Of a stretch of DNA of 64,000 nucleotides, positions 25,557 through 34,636 are shown piece after piece (within the stretch, counting starts at the first letter, position 1; each line of letters opens with the position of its first letter). The stretch is taken from contig CAVTON010000001.1 of the NCBI GenBank assembly GCA_963736455.1, forward strand, positions 1,364,001 through 1,428,000, given 5' to 3'. Under the pieces are notes generated by a model, which was not told the DNA's origin, made no database searches, and saw nothing but the letters and a program-made list of their open reading frames with translations. Source of the stretch: DAHUXD01 sp963736455 (GTDB taxonomy: Bacteria; Acidobacteriota; Thermoanaerobaculia; UBA5066; Gp7-AA6). The position numbers and the translations under genes were made by a program.

Positions 25557-26156
25557 CTACTGCGGAGCCTGATCCTCCGCGTCGTGCTTCTGGCCGTAGA
25601 TGTCCCTCGAGATCTGGTTCTGCTGCTGGTTCACCGCGGCTTTGTCTTTGGACGTCAGCCTGCCGCCATCGAGGGCGCGCATGTCGCGCGTTTCCTGGTT
25701 CACCGCCGACTCCCTGGTCTCCAGATGGGCCGTCTCGCGCGCGGTCAGCTGGCCGCTCTGAACGCCCTGGGCAATCCGATCCTGCTGGTTCTCCTTGCGC
25801 TGGGCGACCTCACCGGCCCCCTGGCCCTGAGCCTGGCCGTCGTGCTTCTGCGAGTAGATCCCGGTCGAAAGCCGGTTCTGCTGCTGATTGACGACGGCCT
25901 TGTCCTGCGGCGTGAGCTTCCCGCCGTCGACCCGGCGCATGTCGCGCACCTCCGAGTTCAGGCGAGTCTCCTTGCGCTCCAGATGAGCCGTTTCGCCCGC
26001 CGTGAGCTGGCCGCTCTTCACGCCCTGCGCGATGCGGTCCTGCTGATTCCCGGCCCGCTTCTTGATCCGGCCGGCGGCCTGCGCCGCGGACGGGATCGAG
26101 AGGAGTGCCGCGAGGGCCAGCGTCGCGACCCCACCACCGATGCGTTCGAATCTCAT
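25557..26156 (-). CDS. Secreted protein with two tandem ~70-residue repeats, unknown function
   Basis: This is a 199-residue exported protein with a signal peptide (residues 1-27, ending in SAAQA-AG). The mature part is a tandem duplication. Each unit starts NQQDRIAQGV.SGQLTA.ETAHLE, continues with R.MR.(V/L)DGG.LT..DKA.VNQQQN and ends IY.QKHD (first copy about residues 38-107, second about 122-192). The two are linked by a Gln/Gly-rich hinge. It is very hydrophilic, with no cysteines or catalytic motif. I do not recognise a named function. It is transcribed in the same direction as its neighbours but with its own gaps. Confidence 0.8.
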   Translation of the reverse strand: MRFERIGGGVATLALAALLSIPSAAQAAGRIKKRAGNQQDRIAQGVKSGQLTAGETAHLERKETRLNSEVRDMRRVDGGKLTPQDKAVVNQQQNRLSTGIYSQKHDGQAQGQGAGEVAQRKENQQDRIAQGVQSGQLTARETAHLETRESAVNQETRDMRALDGGRLTSKDKAAVNQQQNQISRDIYGQKHDAEDQAPQ

Positions 26157-26244
26157 GTGTCACCTCCACTCGGGAGACGAGCGGCGGCGTGACGCGGTTT
26201 ACTTCACTGGCCCTCGCGTCCGATCGAGAGCGTTCCGCGGGCGT

Positions 26245-28275
26245 TCATTTCGGCATCTCCATCCCCCAGTAGTACCGTTCGAAAAAAGGCATGAAGTCCT
26301 TCTTCGTGCGCTCCTGCAGGAGCTCGGCGAGACTCCTCGTCGATCCGAACTTCCAGGCACGAGTCTCCTGATAGGCCCTCAGGAAGTCGAGGAAGCCCTG
26401 GTCGCCGAGCTCCCGCCGAAGCGCATCGAGCACGAGGGGGCCCTTCGCGTAGAGGAGCCCCCGGCGGATCTCCGAGCGGCGGATCGCGTCATTGGCGACG
26501 TAGACGCGGCTCGCCATCGGAATCGGAGCCGCGTCCGCGGCGAACGCCGCCTCGCGCTTCCACGTGCTCTCGAGCGCCCCATACATCGCCTCGCCGCGGC
26601 GCATCCTGAGGAAGAGGGCGGCGCAGTATTCCGCGAACGACTCCGCCATCCACTGCTCCGAATACCCCGGGATCCGCACCGCGATCCCCCAGTACTGGTG
26701 CGCGATCTCGTGCGTGAAGGTCCGGGCGATGCCCCGCGCCGACAGCTGGGTCATGTCGCCGATGCGCGGATCGAACGCTTCCTGCGTGATGAACAGGATC
26801 CCCGGCGGCGCCTGACCGAAGCCCACGTCGTTGATCTCGATGATGTCGAACTGGTCGAACGGGAACGGGCCCAGGAACCCTCGGTAAAACGCGATCGCTT
26901 CGGCGGCCACGTGGGTGAGCTGCTTCATGGCGCTCTCGTTCTCGAGCGCGTAGGTCGCGACGCGGATCGTGAGCCCGTCGCGGATCTCCTCGTGGATCTC
27001 GTACTTCCCGGCGATCACGACGGCGCTCTGAACCGGACGGTCGATTCGCGTCTCGAGGACGTTGCGTCCGTTCTCGGAGCTTCGATGGATCGTGGCGCCC
27101 GACGCGAACGGGATGAACGGGGGCGGCACGCTGACGGCCGCGTGGAAGGTGTACGCCTGCTCGGAGAGGTACGGCTGAGGAAACCACGACGAGACGCCGA
27201 GCTCCCAGTAGTTGTCGCCCCCGGGGCGGATCAGGAAATCGCCCTCGATCTCGAAGCGCAGGCGCAGCGGCCGATTCGCCGGGGCGCCGTCGGCGAGCGC
27301 GACGACGACCTCGTCGTTGCGGTGATCGAACTCCAGTCGGCGGCCGGATTCGTCCGTGACCGATCGGATCCTCTCCGACCGCGTGGAGAGGTTGGACCCC
27401 GACTGCGCGTACCAGAGGCCGACGAGATCGAGGCGCAGGGCCGCGATCGGCGACCCGACCGGAACGAAGGTTTCGTTGACCGTCAGGGTGGCGTCGTTGC
27501 CCGCCGTCGCCGAGAGCTCCAGATCCACGGCGGTCAGGAGAAAGCGGGGCGGCGGCGGATCCCGCGCGTCCCGGTCGATCGGCTGAAACGAGAGAGCGAC
27601 CGGCCAGAGGAACTTGCGCAGCTCGTTGTCGCGGGACTCGCTCGGGTGGAGCATCAGCAGTCCCTCCGACGGGTGATCGACGCGGTCGAGCTCGTAGACG
27701 AGGTCCTCCTTGCCGCCGTCCATTTCCGCCCAGACGAGCGGCGCGGATGGCGCATTGAGCTCCTGCAGCGCGAAGTCGTGGGACAGCGGGGCGGCGTGCA
27801 TCCGCCCGAACTTCTCGCGCTCCTTGCGGAAAGAGTCCGAGACCGGGGACGCGGGGGCGCCGGAAAGCTCCGGAACCGGCGTCCCCTGGGCGATCCACAG
27901 CAGATGCCGAAAGGTGTCGCGCACGACGACTCCGCGCTCCGTCTTCTCCGCCTTCAGCGAGGAGCCTTTCCGCGTGTCGAAGAGAACCACCGGCCCCTCG
28001 ACCGGATCGGTCGAGGTGTACTCGATCGAGCCCTCGCCTTCGAAGAACAGGCCCACGACTTCATCGCCGGCGCGGACCGGCGCCGCGCGCCCCGATTTGA
28101 GCGACGCGGTGAAGTTCCCGGCCGACAGGGTCCGGTCCTGCAGGGAGACGGCGTCTCCCACCCGCAGGTGGTCGAATCGGTCGATCACGGAGGCCAGCCG
28201 TCCAGAGCCGTCCGCCGCCGCGGACTGTCCGGCCATGGACAGCAGGAGGAGCCCGAGCGCCGGGGCGGTTCTCAC
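26245..28275 (-). CDS. Secreted M1-like (gluzincin) metallopeptidase
   Basis: This is a 676-residue exported protein with a signal peptide (MRTAPALGLLLLSMAGQSAA). The C-terminal third has the zinc-binding motif HEIAHQYWG (first His near residue 522) and, 18 residues on, the third ligand in ESFAEYCAALFLRM, as in the M1 aminopeptidase family. The first two thirds are beta-rich and lack a recognisable GAMEN exopeptidase motif, so aminopeptidase activity is uncertain. It is divergently arranged from a Ser/Thr kinase gene across only 53 bp. Confidence 0.85.
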   Translation of the reverse strand: MRTAPALGLLLLSMAGQSAAADGSGRLASVIDRFDHLRVGDAVSLQDRTLSAGNFTASLKSGRAAPVRAGDEVVGLFFEGEGSIEYTSTDPVEGPVVLFDTRKGSSLKAEKTERGVVVRDTFRHLLWIAQGTPVPELSGAPASPVSDSFRKEREKFGRMHAAPLSHDFALQELNAPSAPLVWAEMDGGKEDLVYELDRVDHPSEGLLMLHPSESRDNELRKFLWPVALSFQPIDRDARDPPPPRFLLTAVDLELSATAGNDATLTVNETFVPVGSPIAALRLDLVGLWYAQSGSNLSTRSERIRSVTDESGRRLEFDHRNDEVVVALADGAPANRPLRLRFEIEGDFLIRPGGDNYWELGVSSWFPQPYLSEQAYTFHAAVSVPPPFIPFASGATIHRSSENGRNVLETRIDRPVQSAVVIAGKYEIHEEIRDGLTIRVATYALENESAMKQLTHVAAEAIAFYRGFLGPFPFDQFDIIEINDVGFGQAPPGILFITQEAFDPRIGDMTQLSARGIARTFTHEIAHQYWGIAVRIPGYSEQWMAESFAEYCAALFLRMRRGEAMYGALESTWKREAAFAADAAPIPMASRVYVANDAIRRSEIRRGLLYAKGPLVLDALRRELGDQGFLDFLRAYQETRAWKFGSTRSLAELLQERTKKDFMPFFERYYWGMEMPK

Positions 28276-28287
28276 GTGCTCATCTTA

Positions 28288-28314
28288 TTGTTCGGGGACG
28301 AATCGAAATAGAAT
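28288..28314 (+). promoter_or_regulatory. Weak promoter candidate in the M1 peptidase/kinase divergent gap
   Basis: TTGTTC (28288-28293) and TAGAAT (28309-28314) face the kinase gene with a short 15-base spacer; the start codon is 14 bases further on. The gap is only 53 bp, so promoters of the two divergent genes must overlap. Confidence 0.25.
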
Positions 28315-28328
28315 CGCGGGGACTCCCG

Positions 28329-30917
28329 ATGACCCTGCAGCCCGGCTCCCGCCTCGGCGGCTATGAAATCGTCGACCTCCTCGGCGTCGGCGGCATGGGG
28401 GAGGTTTACCGCGCGCAGGACCGCAAGCTCGGCCGCGCCGTGGCCATCAAGGTCCTGCCCGAGGAGTTCGCCCGGGATCCGAGCCGCGTCTCCCGGTTCG
28501 AGCGGGAAGCGCGGATGCTCGCGGCCGTCAACCACCCCACGATCGCCGCAATCTATGGCGCCGAGGAAGACGGGGCCACGCGCTACATCGTCATGGAGCT
28601 GGTCGAAGGCGAGACGCTCGCCCAGCGGCTCTCCACGGGACCGCTCGCCGTCGGCGATGCGCTCCGGATGGCTTCGCAGGTCGCCGAGGCCCTCGAGGTC
28701 GCGCACGAGAAGGGCGTCATCCACCGCGACCTGAAGCCCGCGAACATCAAGATCACGCCCGAGGGCAAGGTCAAGGTCCTCGACTTCGGCCTCGCCAAGG
28801 CGATGGAGCTTCCCTTCGCCGGCGAGATGTCGCGCTCTCCCACTCTCGTCATGTCCGACTCGCGTCCGGGAGAGATCGTCGGAACTCCCGAGTTCATGAG
28901 CCCCGAGCAGGCGCGCGGAAAAGAGACCGACCGCCGCACGGACATCTGGGCCTTCGGCTGCATCCTCTACGAGTCCCTCTCGGGCAAGCGCGCCTTCTCC
29001 GGCGAGACGGTTCCCGACGCGATCGGAGCAATCCTGCATCTCGATCCCGACTGGACCGCGCTTCCCGCGCGCACGCCCGAGCGAGTGCGCGAGCTGATGC
29101 GCCTGTGTCTCGAGAAGGACTCCGGGCGCCGGCTGCGCGACGCGGGAGACGCGCGCCTGGAGCTCGAGGCGGCGCTCGCCGGGATGTCCGGATCCGGCGT
29201 CGCGGCGGCCGCCCGATCGTCCGGGCGCTGGCGGATCGCGGCCGCCGCGCTGGGCGTTGCAATCGCCGCCGGGGCTTTTCTTCTGTTTCGGTCCCGGGCG
29301 ATCCACGGCCCGATCGCGGCGCCGTCTGTGCGCCATCTCGCCGTCCTTCCCTTCCGCAACCTCACGAGCACGGTGGAGGGAGAGATGTGGGGCGTCGCGC
29401 TCGCCGACACGGTCAGCGCGCGCCTCGCCAACGTCAACGGACTGCAGGTCGTGACACCGAGAGCGCCCGACGGTCCCGGCGACACCCGGGACGCGAGCCT
29501 CCCGAGCGTGGCGCGGCGCCTCGGCGCCAACACGCTCGTCGAGGGCTCCCTCCAAAAGGAGAGTGACTCCTACCGCATCACGTATCGCCTGATCGACGCG
29601 AACGGCAGGCAGATCGCCGCCGACGCGCTCGACGGCAAGGAGCTCTTCGACCTGCAGGACCGCATCGCCGCGAGCATCGTCCAGATGCTCGACCTGAAGT
29701 CCGCCGCCCGCCGCACGCCGACGCCGTCGGGCCTCGACACACCGGCCCTGCAGCAGCGCTACCTCGAGGCGGTGGGGCTGCTCCAGCGCATCGACCGCCG
29801 CGAGAATGCCGAGAAGGCGCTGAGAATCCTGCAGTCTCTCGCCGAGGAAAAGCCTCAGTCGGCCCTGGTTCAGTCCGCGCTGGCTCGCGCCAACTTCGCG
29901 ATGCTCGCGCTGACGAGCGACCTCGTCTGGGCGTCGAGGGCGATCTCGGCAGCCAACGCGGCGCGCGCCCTCGATCCGGCGCTGCCCGAGGTGGACGTGA
30001 CGCTGGGAGACAGCCTGCGCGCGACGGGACACCCGAAAGAAGCGGCCGAGGCATACCGCCGCGCCCTCGCCGCCCGACCCGCCGACGTCGAGGCGCTCCT
30101 CGGCCTCGGACGTGCATCCGCCGCGATGGGCGACGGCGCCGCGGCCGAAGAGGCGTTCCATCGCGCCATCGCGCTGCAGCCGTCGTGGAACGTTTTCAAC
30201 AGCCTCGCCGCCCACTATTACGAACTCGGCCGCTATCCCGAAGCGGTCTCGATGTTCCGGCGCGCTGCCGAGACCGCGCCGGACAGCTCGTGGGCACAGA
30301 GCAACCTTGGAGGCGCCGAATCCATGCGCTGCGGATTCCCCGCGGCGCTCGAGGCGTATCGCAAGGCTCTCGCGTTCGACGCTCAAAACGGCGAGGCCGC
30401 GGCCAACCTCGGCCTCACCGAGCTCTGGATGGGGCGCGAGGCGGACGCTCTCCGGGATCTCGAAGTCGCGGCTCGGCTCTCGCCGAAGAACTCCGCGGTG
30501 TGGGGCAATCTCGGCGACGCCTATCGGCGTACGAACGCCAACAAAAAGGCGCAGGACGCCTACGAGCGCTCGGTCGCCCTGGCGCAGGAGAAGCTGCGGC
30601 TCGACCCGGCCGACACCGAGGCCCTCGGCTCTTACGCGACCGGCCTCGCCAAGCTCGGTCGCGCCGCCGAGGCGTCTGCGCCCGCCGCCCGCCTGATCGC
30701 CGTGGCCGGAGGCAGGGACCCGGTCGCATTCTCGGATGCCGCGACCGTTGCCGCGCTCGCCGGACGCAACGCCGATGCCCTGGCGCTTCTTCGGAAAGCC
30801 GTCGACCACGGCTATTGCGCGGAGATCCTGCTCCGCCAGCCCGAGTTCGCCGGACTGCGCGACACGCCCGAATTTCGTTCCATCGTCGCCGCGCCGCAAA
30901 AAGCGGCCGGTGGTTAG
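28329..30917 (+). CDS. Membrane Ser/Thr protein kinase with TolB-like and TPR domains
   Basis: This is an 862-residue Hanks-type kinase. The catalytic domain (about 8-275) has glycine loop LLGVGGMGEVY, Lys in VAIKVL, catalytic loop VIHRDLKPANIK, DFGLAK and the APE-equivalent FMSPEQ. One membrane helix (about 300-318) precedes an extracytoplasmic TolB/FlgO-like domain (HLAVLPFRNLTS to VQMLDLKSAA). About 430 residues of TPR repeats follow (motifs such as AEAYRRALAARPADVEALLGLG). This architecture is typical of Acidobacteriota, where such kinases are expanded. A paralogue lies at 52336. The target is unknown. Confidence 0.93.
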   Translation: MTLQPGSRLGGYEIVDLLGVGGMGEVYRAQDRKLGRAVAIKVLPEEFARDPSRVSRFEREARMLAAVNHPTIAAIYGAEEDGATRYIVMELVEGETLAQRLSTGPLAVGDALRMASQVAEALEVAHEKGVIHRDLKPANIKITPEGKVKVLDFGLAKAMELPFAGEMSRSPTLVMSDSRPGEIVGTPEFMSPEQARGKETDRRTDIWAFGCILYESLSGKRAFSGETVPDAIGAILHLDPDWTALPARTPERVRELMRLCLEKDSGRRLRDAGDARLELEAALAGMSGSGVAAAARSSGRWRIAAAALGVAIAAGAFLLFRSRAIHGPIAAPSVRHLAVLPFRNLTSTVEGEMWGVALADTVSARLANVNGLQVVTPRAPDGPGDTRDASLPSVARRLGANTLVEGSLQKESDSYRITYRLIDANGRQIAADALDGKELFDLQDRIAASIVQMLDLKSAARRTPTPSGLDTPALQQRYLEAVGLLQRIDRRENAEKALRILQSLAEEKPQSALVQSALARANFAMLALTSDLVWASRAISAANAARALDPALPEVDVTLGDSLRATGHPKEAAEAYRRALAARPADVEALLGLGRASAAMGDGAAAEEAFHRAIALQPSWNVFNSLAAHYYELGRYPEAVSMFRRAAETAPDSSWAQSNLGGAESMRCGFPAALEAYRKALAFDAQNGEAAANLGLTELWMGREADALRDLEVAARLSPKNSAVWGNLGDAYRRTNANKKAQDAYERSVALAQEKLRLDPADTEALGSYATGLAKLGRAAEASAPAARLIAVAGGRDPVAFSDAATVAALAGRNADALALLRKAVDHGYCAEILLRQPEFAGLRDTPEFRSIVAAPQKAAGG

Positions 30918-30931
30918 GCAAGGAGGGAGTC

Positions 30932-31423
30932 ATGGCGACCGAAACCAAGCCCGCTCCTCAATGGATCCCGATCCTCGTCGCGCTGATCCTGGGAATCGCG
31001 ATCGGGCACTTCGCCCGACCCGGACGCTCCCATCGGGGTGAAAACGGCTCGACGCGATTGCTGACCGTCAATCAATCCGCCACGGTCGGGCCCCCCGCCG
31101 ATGCCCTCCATCCGGAACCGATCTACTTGCACAAGGGCGACACAGCCGACTGGACCCTCATCGACACGACGGGACACGATGACGCGCTGCGAACGCTCTA
31201 CATCGATGTCGACGACCCCCAGTTGTTCCCAAAGTCCAAGCAGGTTCCGGGGACGAAACCGGCTCACTACCGTATTCCATGCGTCGGGCCCTATTGCCTC
31301 TCCGGTCCGGTCGGAGACTACGCAATCATCGGCCACACTTATACCTATTGGCAGACGGTCCTCGACGCCTCCGGAAAACCTGAAGCGGTCGACGGCCACA
31401 TCATCATCAAGCAGTGGCCTTAG
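30932..31423 (+). CDS. Membrane-anchored protein with a possible cupredoxin-like fold
   Basis: This is a 163-residue protein starting at an ATG 3 bases after AGGAGGGAG-type ribosome-binding sequence. It lies 14 bp after the kinase stop, so it may be co-expressed. One N-terminal membrane helix (WIPILVALILGIAIGHFA) anchors a beta-rich domain. The pattern IYLHKGDTADWTLIDTTGHDD and the C-terminal VDGHIIIKQWP recall cupredoxin-like proteins, but no clear Cys-His-Met copper site is seen. The cysteines in IPCVGPYCL may form a disulfide or metal site. Function is unknown; the fold suggestion is tentative. Confidence 0.65.
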   Translation: MATETKPAPQWIPILVALILGIAIGHFARPGRSHRGENGSTRLLTVNQSATVGPPADALHPEPIYLHKGDTADWTLIDTTGHDDALRTLYIDVDDPQLFPKSKQVPGTKPAHYRIPCVGPYCLSGPVGDYAIIGHTYTYWQTVLDASGKPEAVDGHIIIKQWP

Positions 31424-32712
31424 CCGCGCCCCAGCTTCAACCCGAATCCGTTCGCGACGAGCAGTAGCGTCAGGGCGATCATGGTCACGGTCGTGACCCA
31501 GGCGACCGCGTTGAACGCGCGGCCGTTGACCTGATCGCCCATGAGGTCCTTCCGGTTGACGAGCAGCAGCATGAAGACGAGGACCAGCGGCAGCGCGATG
31601 CCGTTGGCGACCTGGGACCAGAACATGACGCGGATCAGGGGAAAGCGGGGCCAGAGCACGACCGCGGCGCCGAGGACGATCATCGCCGTGTAGATGCCGT
31701 AGAAGGCGCGAGCCTCTTCGAACTTCTTGTCGACGCCGGCCTCCCAACCGAAGGCCTCGCAGACGTAGTACACGGTCGAGAGCGGCAGGATGGCGGCCGA
31801 GAAGATGGATGCGTTCAGGAGGCCGAAGGCGAAGAGCCCCGAGGCGTAGCGGCCGGCCAGAGGCTCGAGCGAGCGGGCGGCGTCGGCGGCGCTCTCGATC
31901 GCGATTCCGTGGGCGTGCAGCGTGGCCGCGCAGGCCACGATGATGAAGAACGCGACGATGTCGGTCACGATGCAGCCGACGATCACGTCCCAGCGCGTGA
32001 TCCAGTACCGATCCTTGCGAATTCCCTTCTCGACGACGCTCGACTGCAGGTAGAACTGCATCCACGGCGCGATCGTCGTCCCGACGAGACCCACGAGCAT
32101 GCCGATGTATCCCGAGTCGTAGGAGATCCGGGAGGGGACGATCGTGTCGTGGAGGACGCTTCGCCAGTTCGGATGCGCGAGAAACGCGGAAACCGGATAA
32201 ACGAAGTAGAAGACGCACGCCACCAGGAAAACGCGCTCGACCAGGCGGTACGTTCCCCGCACGACGAGAAACCAGATCCCGACCGCCACCAGCGGAACCG
32301 AGATCCATTTCGCGACGCCGAAGAGCTCCATGCTCGCCGCCACGCCCGCGAATTCCGACACGGTGTTTCCGTAGTTCGACGCGAGCAGCGCGAGCATGAG
32401 GTAGAAGGTCAGCTTGACGCCGAAGTTCTCGCGGATCAGGTCGGCGAGGCCCTTGCCGGTCGTGGCTCCCATCCGCGAGGCCATCTCCTGGACGACGATG
32501 AGCGCGATCGTGATCGGAACGAGGGTCCAGAGGAAGCGCGTGCCGAACTGGGCGCCGGCCAGCGAGTACGTCGTGATGCCGCCGGCGTCGTTGTCGACGT
32601 TGGCGGTGATGATGCCCGGCCCGATCACCCCCAGGAAAAGGAGGGCCGTCTTCCAACCGGCCCACCTCCCGGCGGCGGGCCGCGGGCTCAGAGCCGCAGC
32701 TTTTTCTTCCAT
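31420..32712 (-). CDS. NRAMP-family divalent metal transporter, probable Mg2+-type variant
   Basis: This is a 430-residue protein with about eleven membrane segments. The metal-site motif of helix 1, usually DPGN, reads NVDNDAGGITTY. The helix 6 MPH motif reads GTTIAPWMQFYLQ, replacing the metal-coordinating Met with Ala. From family knowledge, loss of this methionine is a mark of the NRAMP-related magnesium transporters; assigning Mg2+ here is inference. The gene overlaps by 25 bp a soluble MgtE-N/CBS protein, which supports a Mg2+ link. The transporter gene converges on the gene at 30932 with a 4-bp overlap. Confidence 0.85.
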   Translation of the reverse strand: MEEKAAALSPRPAAGRWAGWKTALLFLGVIGPGIITANVDNDAGGITTYSLAGAQFGTRFLWTLVPITIALIVVQEMASRMGATTGKGLADLIRENFGVKLTFYLMLALLASNYGNTVSEFAGVAASMELFGVAKWISVPLVAVGIWFLVVRGTYRLVERVFLVACVFYFVYPVSAFLAHPNWRSVLHDTIVPSRISYDSGYIGMLVGLVGTTIAPWMQFYLQSSVVEKGIRKDRYWITRWDVIVGCIVTDIVAFFIIVACAATLHAHGIAIESAADAARSLEPLAGRYASGLFAFGLLNASIFSAAILPLSTVYYVCEAFGWEAGVDKKFEEARAFYGIYTAMIVLGAAVVLWPRFPLIRVMFWSQVANGIALPLVLVFMLLLVNRKDLMGDQVNGRAFNAVAWVTTVTMIALTLLLVANGFGLKLGRG

Positions 32713-34053
32713 GCCAGCGGCAGGACCTCGGTGAGGACGTCGTCGACGGTGATCGTTCCGACGAGGACGCCGTCGGCGTCCACGACCGGAACGGCGGCCT
32801 GGTTGTACTTCTCGATCACCTCCGCCACGTGCGACGCCGAGTCCTCCGGGTGCACGCAGATCGACCAGGGCGCCATGACGTCCTTCAGGAAGTCGGTCTC
32901 CTTTCCGAGAAACAGCCGCCGGATGTTGATGATGCCGACGAGCCGGTGCCGCTCGTCCACGACGTAGAACTGATAGAGGAACTCGACGTCGGGAGCGATC
33001 GAGCGCAGGCGCGCGAACGCATCGCCGACCGTCATGTCCCCGGAAAAAGTCACGAGGTCCGTCGTCATGAGGCCGCCCGCCGTGTCCTCTTCGTGTCGGA
33101 GCAGCGAGGTCACGGCGCGGGCGTCGTCCGGTTGCATGCGATCGATCAGGTCGCGCGCGTCGGCCTCGGGCAGCTCGCCGAGCACGTCGGCGGCCGCGTC
33201 GGGAGGCATCTTCTCGAGCAGATCGGCCGCGCGCTCGGGGTCGCTCTCAGACGGGAGCAGGTCCTGCTGGACCTTCGGATCCACCTCGGGCAGGACTCGA
33301 GCCGCCGTGTGAAACTCGAGCGCGTCGAACACGGTCCGCCGCTCTCCGGCCGGCAGCTCCTCGAGGATCTCGGCCAGGTCCGCCGGGTGAAGCCGTCCGA
33401 TCGACGCCTGGGAAAACGCCAGGCGCAGTCCCGCCGGATCGCCGAGCGTCGGGAGGACGTACTTCCACCCGATGAGGCCCTCCTTCTCCGCCAGGTAGCG
33501 GGCCCGCGGACGCACGGCGCGCAGCAGAGACTCGACGCCCCGCTGCCACCCGAGCCTCCGGACCAGGCCCCGCAGGCCGACGTCGATGTGCGCGAGCACC
33601 AGCTGTCCTTCCCGCACGATCAGGAAATGAAGATCGTTGACGCGCTCCACCTTGGCGCCGGACACGTCCACGACCTGCTTGTCGAGCAGCGCCTCGCGCA
33701 GGAGGATCTCGGTCTTGTCGCGCCGCCGGCTCGGACGCAGCTCCGGCACGCGCGCCGACAACGCGATCGGGTCCTCGAGCCACGAGCGCACCTGGCCGCC
33801 GTCGGCGACGAGCAGCAGGTCCGCCTGGCCGGGAGGCCGGATGATCAGCTGCGACACGGGAGGGTACGCCTCGGGGAGGCGGATCGAGAGGTCCCAGAGC
33901 CTTCCGATCGGGGCGCCATCCGAGTCGACGACGGTTCGGGAAAGCAGGTCCGAGAAATAGACGAAGCCTCCGGGCTTCGCCTCGGCGGCGGCCGTCCCTG
34001 CGCCGTCGGTCACCACGGCGAACAGTCTTGGCGAGAACGATGTGACGATCAAT
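32688..34053 (-). CDS. PRC-barrel / MgtE N-domain / CBS-pair protein without a channel
   Basis: This is a soluble protein of about 454 residues. A PRC-barrel-like region (FVYFSDLLSRTVVDSDG, then a second barrel near DKQVVDVSGAKVERVNDLHF) is followed by the MgtE intracellular N-domain (RLHPADLAEILEELPAGERRTVF to DAAADVLGELPEADARDL). A CBS pair (GGLMTTDLVTF..., DVMAPWSICVHPED...) completes it. The MgtE pore itself is absent. In MgtE these domains sense cytosolic Mg2+. Here they overlap an NRAMP-like gene, so they may gate or regulate it. The start is uncertain: TTG at 34053 is used; the only ATG (34229) adds 58 Arg-rich residues that look non-coding. Confidence 0.85.
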
Positions 34054-34288
34054 CGGTTTTTCTCGGCGCGATTCCTCTCCGACGCCGGACGCGCTCGTGC
34101 GCGGCGACACGCGAGCCGGGACTCTCTCGAAACGGCTCGAACCGACTGAAAGTGACAGGGTTCGTCCAATTCGCGGACGATTTGCGTCAGCCGGGCGCCT
34201 TCGAATTCGCACAACCTCCATCGGCGCAAAGAGTTAGCACACTTGGCTCCGGCCTTGCTCTTTCTCGGCCTCGAAAGGCATCGAGAAA

Positions 34289-34621
34289 ATGTACGACGTC
34301 ACGATCGACCGCAACGCCATGCGGCAGGAGCTTCTCGGACCTCTCTTCCAGCGCCACGTCGTCAGCCTCGCCGGCACCGTGGACGCGGTCTGGCTCGACT
34401 CGTTCGAAAAGGTGTCGCGCGATTCCGACGCGTTTCAGCGGTTCCGTCTCGAAGCGGACAAGGGCCTCGTATCCTTCACCTGCCGGTCGAGCGACGGGAC
34501 GAAGGTCGTCGAGACGTTCCTCGAGCGCCTCGCGCTCTTCGTGGAGATGGTGAACCTCCACGCGACCTGCTCCTCCGCGGCGACACCCGCGGCCGCCGGT
34601 GCGCAGGGACTCGAGCTCTAA
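34289..34621 (+). CDS. Small hypothetical protein
   Basis: This is a 110-residue protein that I do not recognise. It is mixed alpha/beta with a central Phe-rich segment (DAFQRFRLEADKGLVSFTC), a helix ETFLERLALFVEMVNLHA and a short Ala-rich tail. It has no signal peptide, membrane helix or metal motif. Codon use looks like its neighbours and the frame is intact, so it is probably a real gene. It lies alone on the plus strand, divergent from the PRC/MgtE-N gene and convergent with the patatin gene. Confidence 0.6.
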   Translation: MYDVTIDRNAMRQELLGPLFQRHVVSLAGTVDAVWLDSFEKVSRDSDAFQRFRLEADKGLVSFTCRSSDGTKVVETFLERLALFVEMVNLHATCSSAATPAAAGAQGLEL

Positions 34622-34636
34622 GACTTCTCCCGACCT

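Noticed and set aside
34054..34229. N-terminal extension of the PRC/MgtE-N protein from the ATG at 34229
   Set aside because: 58 residues rich in Arg with no family match; a TTG start at 34053 is preferred, although no strong ribosome-binding site decides it.
34054..34288. Possible Mg2+ or Mn2+ riboswitch before the PRC/MgtE-N and NRAMP genes
   Set aside because: I looked for M-box and yybP-ykoY-like cores and saw no convincing match; a covariance search would be needed to decide.
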